DNA of 10,173 bases. It comes from Gemmatimonadota bacterium (GTDB taxonomy: Bacteria > Gemmatimonadota > Gemmatimonadetes > Gemmatimonadales > GWC2-71-9). The stretch covers positions 1-10,173 of the forward strand of contig QHTS01000211.1 of assembly GCA_003220905.1 (NCBI GenBank), in the 5' to 3' direction. The notes under the pieces were generated by a model, which was not told the origin of the DNA, made no database searches, and saw only the letters and a list, made by a program, of their open reading frames with translations. Position numbers and translations under genes: made by a program. Shown piece after piece: positions 6,736 to 10,173 of this stretch. Position 1 is the stretch's first letter, and the number at the start of each line of letters is the position of its first letter.

Positions 6736-6836
6736 GAAAAGGTGTGAGGGAGCATGGGCATGATGTAGCGTCGGACGGATAAGCGGAAGGGCGGCAACCA
6801 GGGGGCCTGTGCCGAGGGCGTCCAGCCCAGGTCCCA

Positions 6837-6917
6837 CTAGCTCGCGGCGATTGCTGGAAAGCCGATGCACCGGCCCAATGAGCCAACGACCGCAATCAGC
6901 ATGCGGAGAATTCTCAT
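6837..6917 (-). CDS. Possible 26-residue hydrophobic peptide or signal-peptide remnant
   Basis: An ATG-to-TAG frame of 27 codons. The product begins MRILRMLIAVVGSLG, continues through a short Cys-containing stretch and ends FPAIAAS. The basic start, hydrophobic core and AxA-like end resemble a signal peptide cut short by a stop, or a tiny membrane peptide. An AGGCGG lies a few bases upstream, and the ATG comes nine bases after the stop of the MmcQ/YjbR relic. At this length an open frame has little statistical weight, and the flanking DNA looks decayed. It could simply be chance. Confidence 0.25.
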   Translation of the reverse strand: MRILRMLIAVVGSLGRCIGFPAIAAS

Positions 6918-6926
6918 CTGCGCCGC

Positions 6927-7150
6927 CTAGGAGTAGTCCATCTGCTGGGCGAGTCGCTTCGGGGCGCGGTTCCGCCAGGCCGTGATCAGGGCTTCGCGAA
7001 CCGCGCCCTTCTTGGCGGCCCGCAACCGGACGTTCGTAGCACCGCCGCGACCCCAGCCGCCCTTGACGGGCGCGAAGGGTGGCCCATGTGCGCGGCTTGG
7101 CTGGCCTCCGGGAGACTCAACGCGATGCGTCGGAATTCGGCGGCGGTCAT
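6927..7150 (-). pseudogene. Broken MmcQ/YjbR (DUF419) family gene with internal deletion and frameshift
   Basis: Two pieces of one family are visible in different frames. From the ATG at 7148-7150 the first 25 codons read MTAAEFRRIALSLPEAS...HMGHP, the typical N-terminus. At about 7076 the frame shifts, and from there FAPVKGGWGRGGATNVRL continues to TAWRNRAPKRLAQQMDYS and a TAG stop, the typical C-terminus. The part between, which in intact members carries the FRVGGKIFATL-type strand and the following block, is missing. Intact proteins are about 110-120 residues; 25 plus 49 codons remain, so roughly 40 codons are lost. The remaining 224 bases are not a multiple of three. The family adopts a CyaY-like fold and is sometimes called DNA-binding; its role is poorly known. 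A sequencing or assembly error would have to remove over 100 bases, so real decay is more likely. Confidence 0.75.
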
Positions 7151-7173
7151 GGAATCGCACCCCGGACCATGGC

Positions 7174-7458
7174 TCAAACTCCGTGGCTGCTTCGGCGCCG
7201 GGGACGCCAGTCATCGACCAGCAGTGCCCAGCGCTCGTGATCGCACCACACGAGGGCTTACAGATGAACGACGATGGCGGCCACGGCCCCGGGAACCGGG
7301 GCGTCGGCGGGCCCAGGCACGGCGCGCCACCACCATACGATCGCTTCCGTTCGCCCGGGAGCGTACCCACCGATGGTCGAGTACACATTCTCAAGATGTA
7401 GCGCGCCGTCTTGTGCGACGATCTTGAGTGGGCCAAGGGTCGCTGGGCCGAATATACC
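7174..7458 (-). pseudogene. Possible relic of an unrecognised protein-coding gene
   Basis: On the minus strand one frame reads as protein-like sequence from about 7458 (IFGPATLGPLKIVAQDG, then HLENVYSTIGGYAPGRTEAI), meets a TAA at 7258-7260, and carries on in the same frame as ALVWCDHERWALLVDDWRP to a TGA at 7174-7176. That stop is 23 bases before the MmcQ/YjbR relic. Persistence of a protein-like frame across a stop, next to a clear relic on the same strand, suggests a decayed gene upstream in the same former operon. No family was recognised. The upstream end is not defined. Chance open frames are common at this GC content, so confidence is low. Confidence 0.25.
7286..7302. repeat. Short GC-rich hairpin
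   Basis: GCCCCGG and CCGGGGC form a seven-base-pair stem around a GAA loop. No T-run follows on either strand, so it is not a standard terminator. It lies inside the possible relic at 7174-7458 and may be a chance structure. Confidence 0.2.
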
Positions 7459-7522
7459 TGTGTGGGGGTCCCGACGGCCCGCCTCCCCATCGCGCCGGGC
7501 CCGCTGTAGCTTCCCCCCCTCC

Positions 7523-10173
7523 ATGCTCCCGCTCCTCCTTATACTCGTCGCCGGCGACACATCCGCGTACTGGCAACAGCAAGTCGCGTATCAGATCACC
7601 GCGGCGCTGGACGAGCCGTCCGGCGTCCTCAGCGGCCACGTGCGCATCGCGTACGTAAACCGATCCCCCGACACGCTGCGCGACTTCTCCGTGCACCAGT
7701 ACTTGAACGCGTTCCGCCCCGGCTCCCGCTGGGCCGCCGCCGACTCGGCCGAGCAGCGCGAGCGGTTTCAACATCTGAAGGACCCGGACTACGCCTTCGA
7801 GCGAATCACCGGTGCGACCGTGATGGGCCGGGCGCTACGACCCGATTACCCCTACGCCCCTGACTCGACCATTGCGCACTGGCCCCTGCCGCGGCTCCTC
7901 GCCCCCGGCGATTCGCTCGCGGTCGAGATCGACTGGCAGGCGCGCCCATCCACGGTCGCGCGGCGTCAGGGGCGCCGGGGCCGGCGCTTCGACTTCGCGC
8001 AGTGGTACCCCAAGGTGGTGGTGTACGACCGCTACGGCTGGGAAGACCACCCGCTCTATCCGGGAGGCGAGTTCTACGGCGAGTTCGCCACCTACGACGT
8101 CCGGCTCGACCTGCCACAGGACCAGGTGATCGGCGCCACGGGCGTCCCCGTGGAGGGAGACCCGGGTTGGGACCACGCGAAGGCCGACCCCGCGCTCAAG
8201 ATCGATTACCAACGCGATTGGTACCACGCACGCACCACGCTTCAGTGTGGGGAGGTGGCCGTGGGGCGCAAGTGCGTCCGCTTCCGCGCCGAGCAGGTCC
8301 ACCATTTTGCCTTCTCCCTCAACCCGGACTATGTGTACGAGCAGGGCCGCTACGGCGACGCCGTGGTGCGCGTGCTGTACCAGCCGGGCGACCGCGCCAC
8401 CTGGGGGCAGGGGATTGCCGTGCGCAACACCGTGCTGGCGCTCGCGTGGCTCGACTCGCTCTTCGGGAAATACCAGTGGCCCCAGCTCACCAACGTGCAC
8501 CGGATCGAAGGCGGCGGCACCGAATTCCCGATGATGATCATGGACGGCAGCGCGTCTCTCGGCCTCATCGTGCACGAGACGGGGCATCAGTACACCATGG
8601 GCCAGCTCGCCAACAACGAGTGGCGCGAGGGCTGGCTCGACGAGGGGTTCTCGGACTTCCAGGAGGGGTGGTTCTACGAGACGCACGGCGGCCCGCCGGC
8701 GTACGAGGGGCTCGAGCCCAGCGTGCTGTGGCTCGACCTCGAGCGCTGGAGCGAGCCCGTCTCGACGGTGAGCGAGCAGTTTCGCGATTTTCTCATCTAC
8801 CAGGAAATGGTCTATTCCAAGGCGCAGTTGTTCTACGAGCAGGTGCGCTACGTGGTGGGTGACGAGACGATGCGGCGCATCTTGCGCGCGTATTTCTCCC
8901 GCTGGAAGCTGAAGCACGTGGACGAGGACGCGTTCCGCGGCGTGGCCGAGGAGGTATCGCGCCAGGACCTGAAATGGCTGTTCGGCGAGTGGCTCCACGC
9001 GACGCCGCTGATCGACTACCGGCTGCGTCGAGTCGAGCGGCACCGGCTCGCGGACGGGCGCTGGCGCACCGTGGTGACCGTCGAGCGGAAGGGCGACGGC
9101 CGGATGCCCGTCGAGATCGGCGATCGCGATACCATCTACGCACGGGCCACGGGCGAGCCCGCCACCGAGCGCGTCGAGTTCACGACCGCCCGGAAGCCCG
9201 GCCGCCTCGTCCTCGACCCGCGCGGCCGCACGCACGACTACAACGCGCTGAACAACCGCGAGAAGCGCCCGTTCGCGGGCCGGGCGGCGGTGGCCTGGCG
9301 CCTGGACGACCCGACGCGCGAGACGGCCCGGCGGGACAGACTCGTGAGCGCGTGGCTGCCGGTCGCCTGGTCCAACGACTTCGGCGGCGTGACCCTGGCC
9401 TTACGGAACCGGACCAACTACTTGGGCCGCTATCAGCGCAGCTTGCAGCTCGCGTCGCTCGCGACCGAGGGGGGCGGGGGCCGGGACCGCGGCGGCTTCT
9501 ACGGCCGCTGGGCCAACCCGGTCGGCCAGCTCGTGCCGCGCACCGAGACGAGCCTCGCCGCGTGGCTCGTGGAGGGGCGGGGCGGCGTCGCGCTCTCGAT
9601 CGACCGCGCCCTGCGCGAGCACCTGGGCTTCGGCGCCGATCCCCACCTCGGCTTCGACGCCCTCTGGATGGCCACGACGAACGTCGGCTATCTCGACCGC
9701 CGCCTGTGGGAGGATGCGGGGACGGTCGAAGCGGGCCCCTGGGTCTCCACCACCGTGCAACGCGGGGCGGCCCTCGTACGGGCGCGGCTCGGCGCCCGGG
9801 GAGGGCTCGTGTACTCGAACCCGGGGCCCGGGTACGCGTCCTCGAGCCGCTACGACGTCGAGGGGTTCGGCCGCTTCACGGGCGAGGCGAGCGTGCGGGC
9901 GCCGTTCCCCCTCGGCACGACCTTCGGCGTGCGACTGTTCGGCGGCGCGTACGCCGGCCGCTCGGCCCCCGTGCCGCAGCGCCGCATTCCCATCGCCGGC
10001 GCCGACCCCTACGAGACGTTCACGAATCCCCTGTTGCGCAGTGCGGGCGCGCTGTTCGTGCGCCCGGACTTTTACTATCACGCGCCCGGCAACGGCAACC
10101 TGCGCGGCTTCCGGAACGACCTGGGCGGCCGCTGGGCCGTCACCGTGAACCTGGAGCTGGCCCGCTCGGTCTG
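7523..10173 (+). CDS. M1-family zinc metallopeptidase fused to a C-terminal outer-membrane-type beta-barrel (3' end cut by window)
   Basis: An open frame of 883 codons without a stop to the window edge. It begins with a short hydrophobic leader (MLPLLLILVAGDTSA) that lacks the usual basic start. The M1 fold follows: substrate-binding GGGTEFP at 330-336 in place of GAMEN, zinc motif HETGH at 351-355, third zinc ligand Glu374 in WLDEGF at the exact 18-residue spacing, and Tyr431 in VYSKAQLFY as the likely transition-state Tyr. All catalytic residues are present, so it should be an active aminopeptidase. From about residue 600 the sequence turns to alternating polar/apolar, Gly- and aromatic-rich strands, with GNLRGF at 858-863 resembling the Omp85/BamA loop-6 motif. 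A barrel-tethered peptidase at the outer membrane is inferred. No Shine-Dalgarno site is visible before the ATG. Confidence 0.85.
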   Translation, partial: MLPLLLILVAGDTSAYWQQQVAYQITAALDEPSGVLSGHVRIAYVNRSPDTLRDFSVHQYLNAFRPGSRWAAADSAEQRERFQHLKDPDYAFERITGATVMGRALRPDYPYAPDSTIAHWPLPRLLAPGDSLAVEIDWQARPSTVARRQGRRGRRFDFAQWYPKVVVYDRYGWEDHPLYPGGEFYGEFATYDVRLDLPQDQVIGATGVPVEGDPGWDHAKADPALKIDYQRDWYHARTTLQCGEVAVGRKCVRFRAEQVHHFAFSLNPDYVYEQGRYGDAVVRVLYQPGDRATWGQGIAVRNTVLALAWLDSLFGKYQWPQLTNVHRIEGGGTEFPMMIMDGSASLGLIVHETGHQYTMGQLANNEWREGWLDEGFSDFQEGWFYETHGGPPAYEGLEPSVLWLDLERWSEPVSTVSEQFRDFLIYQEMVYSKAQLFYEQVRYVVGDETMRRILRAYFSRWKLKHVDEDAFRGVAEEVSRQDLKWLFGEWLHATPLIDYRLRRVERHRLADGRWRTVVTVERKGDGRMPVEIGDRDTIYARATGEPATERVEFTTARKPGRLVLDPRGRTHDYNALNNREKRPFAGRAAVAWRLDDPTRETARRDRLVSAWLPVAWSNDFGGVTLALRNRTNYLGRYQRSLQLASLATEGGGGRDRGGFYGRWANPVGQLVPRTETSLAAWLVEGRGGVALSIDRALREHLGFGADPHLGFDALWMATTNVGYLDRRLWEDAGTVEAGPWVSTTVQRGAALVRARLGARGGLVYSNPGPGYASSSRYDVEGFGRFTGEASVRAPFPLGTTFGVRLFGGAYAGRSAPVPQRRIPIAGADPYETFTNPLLRSAGALFVRPDFYYHAPGNGNLRGFRNDLGGRWAVTVNLELARSV

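Larger units (their letters stand above)
6918..7522. other. Stretch without an intact gene (decayed region)
   Basis: No intact gene was found in these 605 bases. The two relic reading frames are listed separately. The last 64 bases lie directly upstream of the M1 peptidase gene and should hold its promoter. A TATACC at 7453-7458 resembles a -10 box, but the nearest -35-like sequence, TTGAGT at 7424-7429, is 23 bases away, too far for a normal sigma-70 site. No tRNA, insertion sequence ends or CRISPR repeats were seen. Open plus-strand frames here lack protein-like composition. Confidence 0.5.

Noticed and set aside
6982..7401. 139-codon plus-strand open frame in the decayed region
   Set aside because: It lies opposite the MmcQ/YjbR relic, its composition is not protein-like and no ribosome-binding site precedes it.
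7835..9235. 466-codon minus-strand open frame opposite the M1 peptidase
   Set aside because: The plus-strand frame carries all M1 catalytic motifs; the reverse frame is a by-product of its codon bias.
1..10173. CRISPR array, insertion sequence, prophage, tRNA or rRNA
   Set aside because: Looked for and not seen: no regularly spaced repeats, no transposase or integrase motifs and no recognisable RNA gene.

Overview
The window is a high-GC stretch of bacterial DNA with Gram-negative features: a lipoprotein signal, a periplasmic adaptor, secreted proteins and an outer-membrane-type beta-barrel. The style of the secreted glycine-zipper protein and of the M1 metallopeptidase recalls Gemmatimonadota. 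That placement is inference; no marker gene is present.

Layout. (a) Positions 1-105, minus strand: the first 35 codons of a lipoprotein, with a clear Shine-Dalgarno site that can be masked by an inverted repeat. (b) Positions 294-5599, plus strand: a tightly packed run of four genes. These are a MacA/HlyD-like adaptor, two tandem FtsX/MacB-type permeases with no ATPase domain, and a full-length FadD-like acyl-CoA ligase. The gaps are 1 nt, 2 nt and at most 47 nt, so the genes are probably co-transcribed. The ATPase and any TolC-like outer-membrane channel are not in the window. (c) Positions 5614-5674: an inverted repeat between convergent genes. (d) Positions 5684-6725, minus strand: a secreted cupin followed by a secreted glycine-zipper protein. 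Between them is a terminator-like hairpin that overlaps the ribosome-binding site and TTG start of the second gene. (e) Positions 6726-7522: a decayed stretch. It holds an internally deleted, frameshifted MmcQ/YjbR-family relic, a possible second relic with an internal stop, and a 26-codon hydrophobic reading frame. (f) Positions 7523-10173, plus strand: an M1 zinc metallopeptidase with all expected catalytic residues, followed by a long beta-barrel-like C-terminal region carrying an LRGF motif like that of Omp85/BamA. The gene runs off the window end.

How they work together. The adaptor and permeases should form an envelope export or mechanotransmission complex that borrows an ATPase from elsewhere; the coupled acyl-CoA ligase hints at a link to lipid or fatty-acid handling (inference). 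The most unusual items are the peptidase-barrel fusion, the ATPase-less transporter operon and two leader hairpins positioned to mask ribosome-binding sites. No tRNA, rRNA, CRISPR array or insertion sequence was recognised.
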